This document shows, one piece after another, positions 25,465-34,477 of a stretch of 64,000 bases of DNA; position 1 is the first letter of the stretch; each line of letters begins with the position of its first letter. A model generated the notes under the pieces. That model was not told the origin of the DNA and did no database searches. It saw only the letters and a list, made by a program, of their open reading frames with translations. A program made the translations under genes and the position numbers. The DNA is from Alphaproteobacteria bacterium (GTDB taxonomy: Bacteria > Pseudomonadota > Alphaproteobacteria > Rickettsiales > JADKJE01), in NCBI GenBank assembly GCA_016722515.1, contig JADKJE010000003.1, forward strand, positions 186,001 through 250,000, written 5' to 3'.

Positions 25465-26466
25465 CTAATAATCTAAGCTAAAGGGGCGCGGGTCATAGCC
25501 TAGTTCACTGCGAGCCTGGCTATCGTCAAATAGCATATCACGTTCCATTCGTAAGATGGTTTCAGAATTAAAGGGGCCAAAGGGAAAATATTCAAAGATT
25601 TTCGGCAATGATTCCAGCTGGAATATACGCGGTTTTTTATGATAGCGGTGAAACAGGAAAGTCACAATATCACGCATGGTCATGACATCTCCACCTTCAA
25701 TGGAATAAATTTTATTCCGACTGATGGGATTGATAAAAGCACTCAGCATTACCTGGGCGACATCATCAGCATGGGTAGGGGCGCGTTTCCCTTTTCCTTT
25801 ACCTGGAAAAAGAAAGATACTGTAACGCTTGATCATGTTATCAAGCAGTGTGATATTTAAATCCAAACCATACCCATAAATGAGTGAAGGTCTGAAAATG
25901 GTAAACGCGATTCCAAATGCAGCGCATTGTTTTTGGAGTTCCTTTTCAGCTCTATGGATAGCCTGAGCTTCCAGCTGTTCCTTTTTATTGGGCGATTTCG
26001 ATTTCGTCATCACCGAAGTGGAACTAAGCGCAATGATATGCTGCACATGCTGACTGGCTAATTGCGGAATATGTTGAGGTAGTAAGGTGATGTTCACCGT
26101 TGAAAAAACAACACTGGTGGGATTAGGCAGGATCAAAGGCTGTTGCGTCAGATCAGCGGTAAACCAGGTTAAATGAGAATGGGTCAGAGGCACTGATGTG
26201 ACATGCCTGGAAGCAAAAACCTGTGCATCACCAGCAAGCAGTCTGCGTAGCAAGGCAACGCCTACCTGGTCGGATGTACCCAATATGGTAACCTTAGGGC
26301 TGTTTTCAAAGACAGGTTGGTTCATGCATTTGGTGTGCAACAGCGCTAACCGCCGCAGATTGGTATCATGCGCGGAAGGATAAGGTATAATAAGCCTGTG
26401 AAGCGGGTTTAAAAGCTTCCAAAAAAATTCGTGCATGACATCATTATGCGTAAATTGAAATTCCAT
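25465..26466 (-). CDS. NAD(P)-dependent SDR-family (NDUFA9/epimerase-like) protein
   Basis: The 333-residue protein (ATG at 26466, AAAGG upstream; a TTG at 26493 is in frame) begins with about 50 residues of unclear role. An extended-SDR Rossmann core follows: VTILGTSDQVGVALLRRLL in place of the usual GxxGxxG, ALSSTSVM with the catalytic-strand serines, FTIFRPSLIYGYGLD after the substrate loop, and THADDVAQVMLSAF. This layout fits NAD-dependent epimerase/dehydratase and complex I NDUFA9-like proteins. The usual YxxxK pair is not obvious (KKEQLEAQAIHRAEKEL at that place), so it may be a non-catalytic or redirected relative. No operon partner is visible. Confidence 0.75.
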   Translation of the reverse strand: MEFQFTHNDVMHEFFWKLLNPLHRLIIPYPSAHDTNLRRLALLHTKCMNQPVFENSPKVTILGTSDQVGVALLRRLLAGDAQVFASRHVTSVPLTHSHLTWFTADLTQQPLILPNPTSVVFSTVNITLLPQHIPQLASQHVQHIIALSSTSVMTKSKSPNKKEQLEAQAIHRAEKELQKQCAAFGIAFTIFRPSLIYGYGLDLNITLLDNMIKRYSIFLFPGKGKGKRAPTHADDVAQVMLSAFINPISRNKIYSIEGGDVMTMRDIVTFLFHRYHKKPRIFQLESLPKIFEYFPFGPFNSETILRMERDMLFDDSQARSELGYDPRPFSLDY

Positions 26467-26564
26467 TATACCTTTAGTTGTGCCAGTCGACAATACAGAA
26501 AATTAACGGGGATCATTGAGGGGCCGTTCAATCGCATTTTTATAATATCCATCCATGTGTCCTC

Positions 26565-29500
26565 TTAGGATAGATACCGTGTCGATTTGACAGTTCCTTC
26601 CTGATTAGTTGTTTTGGTAGACTTAATCGATTCCTTTTTTAAGTGACTATTTTTGTCATGAGTAGGTAATTGATTCGTGCGTGGAACGGATGGTTCATCA
26701 TTTGCGTATTGCCTTTCCAAGGGGGGCTCTTTAATCACCAGATAATCGCTGGGAACAGCTCCATTTTCTAGAAGGGTTTTTTTAACTGCACTAAACTTCT
26801 CAGTGTCATTACATGAGAGAGCATAATCTAGTGGCGTAAAGCCCAATTCATCGTGAGCATTAATGGGAGCGCCATAAGAAATTAGCAGATTAACAAGCAC
26901 AACATTGCCTATTTGTGCAGCATGATGCAAAGGTGTGGCGCCATTGTTTGCTACAGTATTGCACGAGGCATTATGTTTAAGCAGCTGACTAGCTAATATT
27001 TCATTTCCGCATAGGACAGCACGATGAAGCGGTGTAAATCCTTCACAATCTGGTTTTAAAATATCCAGTCCTTGCTTCATCCATGTGCTGAGAGGCTCTT
27101 CTATAACTAAAAGATGGAGTTTATTTTGCCCCCAACTATCACAAGAGTTGGCATGCTTGATTAAACCTTCAAGGTGTTCTTTTGCCTCCTTATTCTGCTT
27201 GTTTTTGCTGTCTACATCATGCGGTTTTCTTCCTTTGTTATTTGGTATCCTAACATTTGCTCCTCCACCATAGAGTATGTTGATTTTAGCTATACTGTTT
27301 TTCAACACAGCTAAATGCAGCGGGGTATTACCTTTATTATTCTGAATGTTAGCGTTGGCCCCATGGTTGAGTAGGAGATGCACGAGGTCTTCGTTTCCGT
27401 ACCATACAGCCAAATGCAGGGCTGAGTTTCCATCAGTCGCTGGTTTATTGATATCTGCACCAGAACTACAAATAGCGTGAATAAAGTCAACATCAACAAC
27501 ATGGCCTTGTTTAATCATACGATGTAATAGATTTATATCCTGGTTTTGGCCATTGTTTTCATCGCGAGTATATTGATACTTGCGTGGAACGGATGTTTCA
27601 TCATTTGCGTGTTGCATTTCCAAGGGGGGCTCTTTAATCACTACGTCATCGCCGTAAGCAGCTCCATTTTCTAGAAGTGTTTTTTCAACTGCTCCCAACT
27701 CCTCAGCATTTTTACAAGAGAGAGCATAATCTAGTGGCGTAAGGCCCTCTGTATCGATAGCATTAATGGAAGAGCCATGAGAAATTAGCAGGTTAACAAG
27801 CGAAACATTGCCTAATGCTGCAGCATGATGCAACGGTGTGACGCCATTTACTGCAGTATTGCAAGGGGCATTATGTTTAAGCAGCTGACTAACTAATATT
27901 TCATTTTGGTGTAAGACAGCAAGATGAAGCGGTGTATATCCATCAACATCTGGTTTTGAAATATCTAGTCCTTGATTAATCCATGTGCTGACAGGCTCGT
28001 CTGTAATAAAAAGATGGAGTTTATTTTGACCCCAACGATCACAATGGTTGGCATTGTTGATTAAAACTTCAAGGTGTCCTTTTGCCTCCTTATTCTGCTT
28101 GTTTTTGCTGTCTACATCAAGTGGTTTTTTTCCTTTGTTATTTGGTATCCTAACATCTGCTCCCCCATGATAGAGTATGTCGATATTAGGAATACTGTTT
28201 TTCAACACAGCCAAATGCAGCGGGGTATTACCTTTATTATTCTTAATGGTAACATCGGCCCCATAGCTAAGTAGGAGATTCACAAGGGCGTCGTTTTTTT
28301 GCAACACAGCCAAATGCAGGGCTGAGTTTCCGGCATTCGATTGTTTATTGATATCTGCACCTAATTCAAGAATATAGATAATATCCTCAACAAGATGGTC
28401 TTGTTTAATCATACGATGTAATAGAGTGTTACCATTAACGTCGCGATAATCAATACGTGCACCGTTTTCAATCAGTTTTTTACATTCATTTGTGTTTTTA
28501 GCAGAAATAGCACGTTCTAATGCTTCAAAATAAAGAGCGTTCACGACGTCAATTGCCAAAGATTCCGCAAAATCATCATAGTCGGTAGTATTAGTGAAAG
28601 CCGCTTTACATGTTATCAAACGAAGCAAAGAAGGGTCTATAGTAGCACCGTGCTCCTTCAACGCAAAGAATGTCTTGAAATCACAGAAGATGAAGGCATA
28701 AACTAGTGGGGAATAGTTAATCTTATAGGGGGGCTCAGGCAAGTCGATGTGTTCATTATATTTAACATCAAGATTAGCTCCTATTTTGGCAAGTAATTTG
28801 ATGAATGGGACTATATGAGGATTGGATGGAAATGAATTCATGAAGCGCAACGCCGAACCATCAGCAAACTCATCGTTTGAATTTTTAATTGGTTTGATAG
28901 TGTTTTTATAATTCAAGATATTTGATTGGATGTTGGTTTCATTCTCGACCTGATAAATTTCTAAAAGGAGCGCAATGAATGACTGATTGCTCATAAATCC
29001 TCCAAATTCTCCAAATCGTTTGATCCAGAGATCATGCATTATCAGTTGCTCTGCTGCGTCTAAGTTTCCATTTATAAGTGCCTGATAAAATGGTAAATGT
29101 GATAAAAATTCAGAGGGGCTGGGGGTGTCTGGAATTACAGTGTTTATAGTGGCTCCTTTTGAAATAAGATCTCTGATCATGCGTGCGCTCGCAAAAGGGG
29201 CTATTAATAAAAATAGATCATCACTAGTTTCAAGTGGTGGTTCAGATGGTGAAATGTATTTTATTCTTTCCTTAATATCTGCTCCATACTCGACGAGTAT
29301 TCGTAATGCTTCTTCATCCTTGAGGTGGATTGCGCAATGTAGTAATTGATTACGGTTAGATTGAAGGCTGTCATCATTAAATGTAAAAATTTCAGAATTT
29401 TTCGATGATAATAAGGCACGAAGACGTTTGTAGTCTTTCTTATAAATAGAGTAAAATCCAATTGCTTGGATTAATTGGTTGTATTCGGGGCGGTTCTCTT

Positions 29501-30824
29501 TTGTTTTAGGATTATTTGCCTTCTGCATCAATAGGTTAATCGTATCGTCTGAAATAAATTCAACAGCAGATTGCAGCGGTTTCTTTTCATGCGTATGATT
29601 TACCATTGGGGTAATATGAAATGTTTCTCCCGCATTGAGTAGGATACGGATGGCCTCATCATTTTTAAATGTATATGCCACCGGGATAAGGCTATTAGGT
29701 GCCGTCTGCTTATTCTTATTCTTGATGGGATATGCATCGATCAACTGGCTAAGCACCGTATTGTTCCCAATTTTAATGGCTTCAGAGCATAATAATCGTG
29801 CATATTTAGCCACTTGCGAGCTTTTTGCTCCATACTCTAAAAGTGCGATTGCCGCAGAAAAATTTTGGTGTTCCAGTGCAAAATCAAGCGCTGTCTTATC
29901 GCCACATAAGGTATGCATATTGATGTGATGTGCATCGATCAACTGCCTAAGCACCGTATCGCTCCCAATTTTAATGGCTTCAGAGCATAATTTCCCTGCA
30001 TATTTAGCCACTTGCGAGCTTTTTGCTCTATACTCTAAAAGTGCGATTGCCGCAGAAAAATTTTGGTGTTCCAGTGCAATATCAAGCGCTGTTTTTTTCT
30101 CAACGCCGTATTTGGCATTTATGCCTCCACCAAGCTCTATAACACCCTTCATAGCTCTAAAGTCTGCGAACGTTGCCGCCATAGATATAAGTGACATGTC
30201 TGCACATTGGTTACTGAACTTTCCTCCTGCTTCGAGAAGCTGGATTAGTGCGTCACTAGATTTCTCTATGCAAGCAAAGACCAATAGATTTGTTTTGTCG
30301 GATTTGGAAAAATCATTTTCCTCCTTAACCACTTCAGGAAAAGATAAAATGGCCTGTGAAAGTTTATCATAATCCTTATCACTGATGCATCTTCTTATGA
30401 GCACATACTTTTCTTTCAAAATGTTTTCGGGAGGAAATTTTTGCTTCGACATTTCATCCAGCAAAACTTTTGCGGCAGAAATATTCAGCGCTAAAATGAT
30501 CTCCGCCATTGGTGAAATATACCATAATTGTTCACCTAAGAGAGATCGATGGGATTCTATCAGCTTTTCGATGGTCTTACCTGAGGCAAATTTTGCTACT
30601 AAAGTCAAAATAGATCGCCCATGGTACTTGTCTTGCAAGCCCATATCAAGAAGTAAACTAAACGCACTATCATTCTCATTGACCAGGACTAGATTCAGGA
30701 TGTCTTCAATTGTTTGATTATGAGAGTACTTAGGGATAAGAAGGAACTCAGATAGGTTCTTGAATGTTTGCATATCATTTGATTGAAGAGCTTCGATTAT
30801 TATTTTTCTTTCATTTTCGTGCAT
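26565..30824 (-). CDS. Large ankyrin-repeat protein, 1419 residues
   Basis: Ankyrin repeats run through most of the protein. In the C-terminal half they are canonical (NKGNTPLHLAVLKNS, VNGVTPLHHAAALGN, EGLTPLDYALSC); in the N-terminal half they are degenerate. Two internal duplications stand out. A 66-residue unit is repeated near 231-363 (ALEHQNFSAAIALLEY...). A module of about 300 residues is repeated at about 781-1081 and 1082-1382, each copy ending in a linker starting VIKEPPLE. The C-terminus is a polar Lys/Thr/Ser tail. No signal peptide or membrane helix is seen. Such proteins are typical secreted effectors in host-associated alphaproteobacteria and bind host proteins. GGAG lies 9 bases before the ATG. 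Confidence 0.9.
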   Translation of the reverse strand: MHENERKIIIEALQSNDMQTFKNLSEFLLIPKYSHNQTIEDILNLVLVNENDSAFSLLLDMGLQDKYHGRSILTLVAKFASGKTIEKLIESHRSLLGEQLWYISPMAEIILALNISAAKVLLDEMSKQKFPPENILKEKYVLIRRCISDKDYDKLSQAILSFPEVVKEENDFSKSDKTNLLVFACIEKSSDALIQLLEAGGKFSNQCADMSLISMAATFADFRAMKGVIELGGGINAKYGVEKKTALDIALEHQNFSAAIALLEYRAKSSQVAKYAGKLCSEAIKIGSDTVLRQLIDAHHINMHTLCGDKTALDFALEHQNFSAAIALLEYGAKSSQVAKYARLLCSEAIKIGNNTVLSQLIDAYPIKNKNKQTAPNSLIPVAYTFKNDEAIRILLNAGETFHITPMVNHTHEKKPLQSAVEFISDDTINLLMQKANNPKTKENRPEYNQLIQAIGFYSIYKKDYKRLRALLSSKNSEIFTFNDDSLQSNRNQLLHCAIHLKDEEALRILVEYGADIKERIKYISPSEPPLETSDDLFLLIAPFASARMIRDLISKGATINTVIPDTPSPSEFLSHLPFYQALINGNLDAAEQLIMHDLWIKRFGEFGGFMSNQSFIALLLEIYQVENETNIQSNILNYKNTIKPIKNSNDEFADGSALRFMNSFPSNPHIVPFIKLLAKIGANLDVKYNEHIDLPEPPYKINYSPLVYAFIFCDFKTFFALKEHGATIDPSLLRLITCKAAFTNTTDYDDFAESLAIDVVNALYFEALERAISAKNTNECKKLIENGARIDYRDVNGNTLLHRMIKQDHLVEDIIYILELGADINKQSNAGNSALHLAVLQKNDALVNLLLSYGADVTIKNNKGNTPLHLAVLKNSIPNIDILYHGGADVRIPNNKGKKPLDVDSKNKQNKEAKGHLEVLINNANHCDRWGQNKLHLFITDEPVSTWINQGLDISKPDVDGYTPLHLAVLHQNEILVSQLLKHNAPCNTAVNGVTPLHHAAALGNVSLVNLLISHGSSINAIDTEGLTPLDYALSCKNAEELGAVEKTLLENGAAYGDDVVIKEPPLEMQHANDETSVPRKYQYTRDENNGQNQDINLLHRMIKQGHVVDVDFIHAICSSGADINKPATDGNSALHLAVWYGNEDLVHLLLNHGANANIQNNKGNTPLHLAVLKNSIAKINILYGGGANVRIPNNKGRKPHDVDSKNKQNKEAKEHLEGLIKHANSCDSWGQNKLHLLVIEEPLSTWMKQGLDILKPDCEGFTPLHRAVLCGNEILASQLLKHNASCNTVANNGATPLHHAAQIGNVVLVNLLISYGAPINAHDELGFTPLDYALSCNDTEKFSAVKKTLLENGAVPSDYLVIKEPPLERQYANDEPSVPRTNQLPTHDKNSHLKKESIKSTKTTNQEGTVKSTRYLS
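26679..28480. repeat. Tandem duplication of about 903 bp inside the ankyrin gene
   Basis: GCGTGGAACGGATG recurs at 26679 and 27582, and the next roughly 890 bases align with scattered substitutions. The offset, 903, is a multiple of three, so the reading frame is kept. The duplicated block encodes about seven ankyrin units plus a linker. Divergence is moderate, so this event is older than the 198-base duplication at 29734-30130. Confidence 0.85.
29734..30130. repeat. Direct duplication of 198 bp inside the ankyrin gene
   Basis: GCATCGATCAACTG recurs at 29734 and 29932. The following bases are nearly identical between copies, including about 80 bases of perfect or almost perfect match around the segment encoding the SSQVAKYA and NFSAAIALLEY motifs. 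The period equals 66 codons, so the duplication adds two ankyrin-sized units in frame. Confidence 0.85.
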
Positions 30825-31014
30825 GTGTTCTATCTCCTGGAGTAGTTTTAATTTGTTTTTATACTATAAATTTAAATTGAATTAAAGTTTTTTTTAACTT
30901 TTATATTTTCTTCTTTTTGTATGCTTGCCAAGCTGTAAATCATGCTCTTAACTCTACACCACACTACGCCATATTCCTCAATCCGAGTGGATTCCAGGGC
31001 CTCATCAAATGAGA
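30825..31014. other. Intergenic DNA upstream of the ankyrin gene
   Basis: An AT-rich stretch that holds the ribosome site and presumably the promoter of the ankyrin gene on the minus strand. I see no ORF or hairpin. It continues into gene debris at 31015. Confidence 0.3.
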
Positions 31015-31107
31015 TATGATCCAAAAAATCCAGCAAAAGAGGCATTCTATAAAGGAACTAAGAAAGGTAGCAGGACGGGATCACAAAGCACTTCATGCCA
31101 TTGTGCA
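31015..31107 (+). pseudogene. Gene-tail remnant, copy 1 of a ~90-bp repeat
   Basis: Reading from about 31019 the frame gives IQKIQQKRHSIKELRKVAGR and on to ALHAIVQ and a stop. The same peptide pattern occurs at 34304-34382 as IQQKRQSIKGLRKVAGWDNR...LQAILQQKL. Both look like the last 30 codons of homologous, otherwise lost genes. The product is not recognised. The two copies bracket the gene at 31281 and the insertion sequence. Confidence 0.5.
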
Positions 31108-31204
31108 GTAAACCTCTATATGAATTAAATCAGGTCTTTCTACGATATTATTAACTAATACGCAAATTTAGATGCGTTTGCCCTGATTTCGTTGTCTATT
31201 TATA

Positions 31205-31232
31205 TTGACATACATAAAAAATATTCTAAAAT
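31205..31232 (+). promoter_or_regulatory. Sigma-70-like promoter of the 31281 gene
   Basis: A perfect TTGACA (31205-31210) and TAAAAT (31227-31232) are 16 bases apart, about 50 bases before the ATG at 31281. Spacing and composition fit a housekeeping promoter. No operator-like palindrome overlaps it. Confidence 0.5.
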
Positions 31233-31280
31233 ACACAAAAATTATCACTACTTTTTTATTATCAATCAAGCAATGAAAAA

Positions 31281-33407
31281 ATGAAATCTATAGAAAAACT
31301 CAAAACTCAACTTAAAATTATAATACTACTTCACAACGCAAAAAAAGGAAATTTTAATGAATTTGACCAATCTATTCTAGCAGATATGGATATGGATCAG
31401 TTGATAAATTTGATTGCAGCAGTGCGATTCAATGATCAATTTCCAGACATTTTTTCACTAGTTGATGAGTTTCAAAAAAGGAGAACTACAGGTCCATCTG
31501 AAGAATCAATAGTAGATGCACATCTCGCAGTTTTAGCTGGAATAATTATAGAAGGAGGATACAAATATTGCGCTAAAGAATTGCTAGCAAAACTAGAAGA
31601 AACAGGCTCGGTTACGAGTTTATTAGAAGATCATAAAGATCAACAAATTGAACGTTTGCTACGCAAGAAATCTGTAAGAGATCTTCTATTGATTGGTAAA
31701 AATATTCATTATTTAAGTGATGTGTTTCCATTTTATATAAAAGACATGTCAGGGCCAGAATATGAAAGAATGCGTGATTTGCAGACAGAGGTGACAAATT
31801 TGGCATATTCTAAAAACAACAATCCAGTATTATTACCTAAGGGTAAACGGAGTAGACGCCCTAAAGGTCTTAGAGAATGGCTGCATGAATTGTCTAACAA
31901 TAGTAACCTTACTGAATATTTAGATAAAGCAATTAAGTGTAACCACGTAGCATTTGCAGAGTTAATTGCTCATAAATTAATAATAAACAATAAAAAAACT
32001 GAGCTATCATCATCTTTAATGGGTGATTGTCTTACACATATACTAGAAATGCGTGATGCAGCCAGATTTATTACTACATTATGCAAACTAGAAGTTGCTC
32101 CATGGTTCCTGAAAGACGGTACAGTAAATGAAGATACACTCTTTCATCAACTTTATCATGGTAATATCCCTAGCAAAGCTCAGCTGATTGTTGATTTATC
32201 TAATAACGGAGTTATACCCAATACCGTTCTGTTTAGAATTTTACATGAATGTGTAAAAACTGATCGGGAGCTATTCTTCGAACTTTTCAAACATTGTCAT
32301 CAGCTTGGAATTCTACACTGTGACTTTAAATATTACGTATATAATACGACAGGATCTGTGGAAGACAGAGTGGATAAATTACTAGATGACATTTTTGGAA
32401 ATGATGTTAATACATCTCATAAAAATCAAACTCTTTCCTTTTGGCAATTAACTGAGCTATATTTACATAAAAATTTAGATAAAAGTGAAAAGAACGAAAT
32501 AATAAAGGGTCTGTTCATAGGGAGAATTCGAAAAGATTACAGCAATACAATAGATCCATTTGTTTCTTTCATGACTTCTTTAGAAGAATATGCAGAGGAG
32601 TTTCCCATAGAGCACCCACTCAGAAATCAAAAGAAAGAGATAGACGTTACTATCCTTCGACTAATTGAGGCTGATGACTTTTTTTATACATATGAAGATG
32701 AAAAAGAGCTAGGACTGAAACTGAAACAAAGAGTCGAGGATTATTTAGAAAGTAATAAATCAATTAAATCTGCCAGAAATATTACTAGTACAGAAAAGCA
32801 ACCTCCAAAAATAAAATGTTCTCAAACTCAAAATAACCAACCGGCTAATTTATTGATTACTAATGAAAATCCGCTAATAGTGAAACTACGCAATACTCAC
32901 GAAAACTTTGACAAACTGAAAAAAGTTCTTGAAGAAATTCGTCAAGCCGAAGACAGCGATAACAAACGAGCTGCTTTAAACGAGGCTTTGATTGCTGTTA
33001 TTACTTGCCCTACTAAAGGACGCCGAAAAGAAGTCCAAAACGAGATAAAATTGTTGAAGGAAGCTGGAGCTGACCTCAATATGGTTGATGATAATGATAG
33101 GAATTTAGTTCAGATTGCTATCCTATTGAGTAAGCCAAATCTAGCTATGTATTTGATTAATAAAGGAGTGAATTTGCCTAATGGAGTGGATATTTTAGAT
33201 CCGGATCAGAAGATAAAATATCCTAAGCTAGCAAAAATGATTGAGAAAACACTTCAAGAAGGCCACCCCAGCGTGTCTTCAAACCCTGAAGTGGCTGCTG
33301 ACACATCCACCCAAACTGTTTCACGATCTCAGAGACACAAACCATCCAAGATAACGCCAGCTAAGCGTGGTGATCAATCTAACAAAGATACATCTCCTCG
33401 GCGCTAA
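31281..33407 (+). CDS. Hypothetical protein with a C-terminal ankyrin-like segment, 708 residues
   Basis: Most of the protein is helical, charged sequence of no recognised family. Residues about 590-645 contain an ankyrin-like pair: LLKEAGADLNMVDDNDRNLVQIAILLSKPN followed by LAMYLINKGVNLPNGVD. The last 50 residues are a Ser/Thr/Lys/Arg-rich disordered tail. The ATG lies behind an AT-rich leader with a good promoter but no clear Shine-Dalgarno site. No secretion signal of the Sec type is seen. By its neighbours (a giant ankyrin gene on one side, an insertion sequence 32 bases downstream) and its AT-rich codon use, it is probably another host-interaction protein. Confidence 0.7.
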   Translation: MKSIEKLKTQLKIIILLHNAKKGNFNEFDQSILADMDMDQLINLIAAVRFNDQFPDIFSLVDEFQKRRTTGPSEESIVDAHLAVLAGIIIEGGYKYCAKELLAKLEETGSVTSLLEDHKDQQIERLLRKKSVRDLLLIGKNIHYLSDVFPFYIKDMSGPEYERMRDLQTEVTNLAYSKNNNPVLLPKGKRSRRPKGLREWLHELSNNSNLTEYLDKAIKCNHVAFAELIAHKLIINNKKTELSSSLMGDCLTHILEMRDAARFITTLCKLEVAPWFLKDGTVNEDTLFHQLYHGNIPSKAQLIVDLSNNGVIPNTVLFRILHECVKTDRELFFELFKHCHQLGILHCDFKYYVYNTTGSVEDRVDKLLDDIFGNDVNTSHKNQTLSFWQLTELYLHKNLDKSEKNEIIKGLFIGRIRKDYSNTIDPFVSFMTSLEEYAEEFPIEHPLRNQKKEIDVTILRLIEADDFFYTYEDEKELGLKLKQRVEDYLESNKSIKSARNITSTEKQPPKIKCSQTQNNQPANLLITNENPLIVKLRNTHENFDKLKKVLEEIRQAEDSDNKRAALNEALIAVITCPTKGRRKEVQNEIKLLKEAGADLNMVDDNDRNLVQIAILLSKPNLAMYLINKGVNLPNGVDILDPDQKIKYPKLAKMIEKTLQEGHPSVSSNPEVAADTSTQTVSRSQRHKPSKITPAKRGDQSNKDTSPRR

Positions 33408-33439
33408 AGTGATGCAACAATTCAGTCTTTAATACTTTA

Positions 33440-34293
33440 GGGCGTGTCCTCAATTATGCTTTTGCATATAAAATGGCTGCAAATTAGCTGAATATATGAG
33501 ATTGTTCCTTAATATTGAAGGGAGGTTTTACATATGGTGCGACAATTTTTAAGCGATTCAATCTGGGAACAACTTCAAAGGACAATGAAAGCGAAAGGAT
33601 GCCATCGCTGGAAAAATGATCGTGCAGTTATGGAAGCCATTTTATGGAAGCTTCGTACAGGAGCTCCCTGGCGAGATGTTCCTGAGGAATTTTGTCCCTG
33701 GAAAACAGCCTATAATCGCTTTAACCGTTGGGCTGCGAAAGGGTTATGGGAGAATTTTTTTTTGAGCTACGAGGAGAAATTGATACGGGAGTGGGTATTC
33801 GCCGACGGAAGTTATGTCCGCGCTCATCAGCATGCAAGTGGAGCTCGGCGTGGCGAAGAACGTGCCATCGGAATGTCTAGAGGAGGAGCAACTACTAAGA
33901 TTCACATTGCCGCCGATGCGCATGGAAATCCGATCGATTTTCAAATCACTGGGGGTGAAGTCCACGATGCCAAAGTAGCCGATAAAATCATCGGAAAGAT
34001 AGGAGTGGCAGACCATTTTATAGCAGACAAAGGCTACGATTCCGAAGCAATCCGAGCGCAAGCCAAAGAGGCGAGGATGAATCCTGTTATTCCACGAAAA
34101 TCCAATAGCAAAAAGCCAAACCCAGAGTTTGACTCGTATCTATACAAGCTCCGCCATTTAGTAGAAAATCTTTTTGCCAGAATGAAACACTTTAGAAGCA
34201 TTGCAACACGATTTGAAAAATTGGCTCGAAATTTCAAAGCTAGGCTCTTTCTAGCCTGTACATTCATTTGGATATCAAATTGAGGACACGCCC
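33440..34293 (+). mobile_element. Intact IS5-family (IS427/IS1031-like) insertion sequence, 854 bp
   Basis: Terminal inverted repeats GGGCGTGTCCTCAATT (left, from 33440) and their exact complement (right, ending 34293) enclose one transposase gene. The element is flanked by TA on both sides, matching the short TA-containing target duplication made by this IS5 subgroup. The ends and the transposase are undamaged, so it may be active. It sits 32 bases after the 31281 gene and directly before a gene-tail remnant upstream of dnaB. Confidence 0.9.
33534..34283 (+). CDS. IS5-family DDE transposase
   Basis: A single 249-residue frame fills the insertion sequence. The N-terminal DNA-binding part has the family pattern WRTGAPWRDVPEEF (here WKLRTGAPWRDVPEEFCPW). 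The DDE triad is visible as D in VFADGSYVRAHQ, D in FIADKGYDSEAIR, and E in LVENLFARMKHFRSIATRFEK. Length is normal for the one-ORF members of this group. GGGAGG lies 8 bases before the ATG. The stop falls 10 bases before the element's right end. Confidence 0.93.
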   Translation: MVRQFLSDSIWEQLQRTMKAKGCHRWKNDRAVMEAILWKLRTGAPWRDVPEEFCPWKTAYNRFNRWAAKGLWENFFLSYEEKLIREWVFADGSYVRAHQHASGARRGEERAIGMSRGGATTKIHIAADAHGNPIDFQITGGEVHDAKVADKIIGKIGVADHFIADKGYDSEAIRAQAKEARMNPVIPRKSNSKKPNPEFDSYLYKLRHLVENLFARMKHFRSIATRFEKLARNFKARLFLACTFIWISN

Positions 34294-34303
34294 TAGAAAA
34301 ATT

Positions 34304-34391
34304 CAACAAAAGAGACAGTCCATAAAGGGGCTCAGAAAAGTCGCAGGTTGGGACAACAGAACACTTCAGGCTATCTTGCAACAAAAATTAT
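34304..34391 (+). pseudogene. Gene-tail remnant, copy 2 of a ~90-bp repeat
   Basis: This copy is the counterpart of the remnant at 31015. It reads IQQKRQSIKGLRKVAGWDNR and on to LQAILQQKL before a TGA. It starts right after the insertion sequence, which appears to have landed in or just before it. The intervening 3.3 kb (the 31281 gene plus the IS) is thus bounded by direct repeats. Confidence 0.5.
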
Positions 34392-34477
34392 GAATGTGGC
34401 GCCCTGAGGCGGGATATTTTAGGGTTCCAAAGATTCTTTTTTGCGCTTATAGTCTATAATTAAACGGATACATAATT

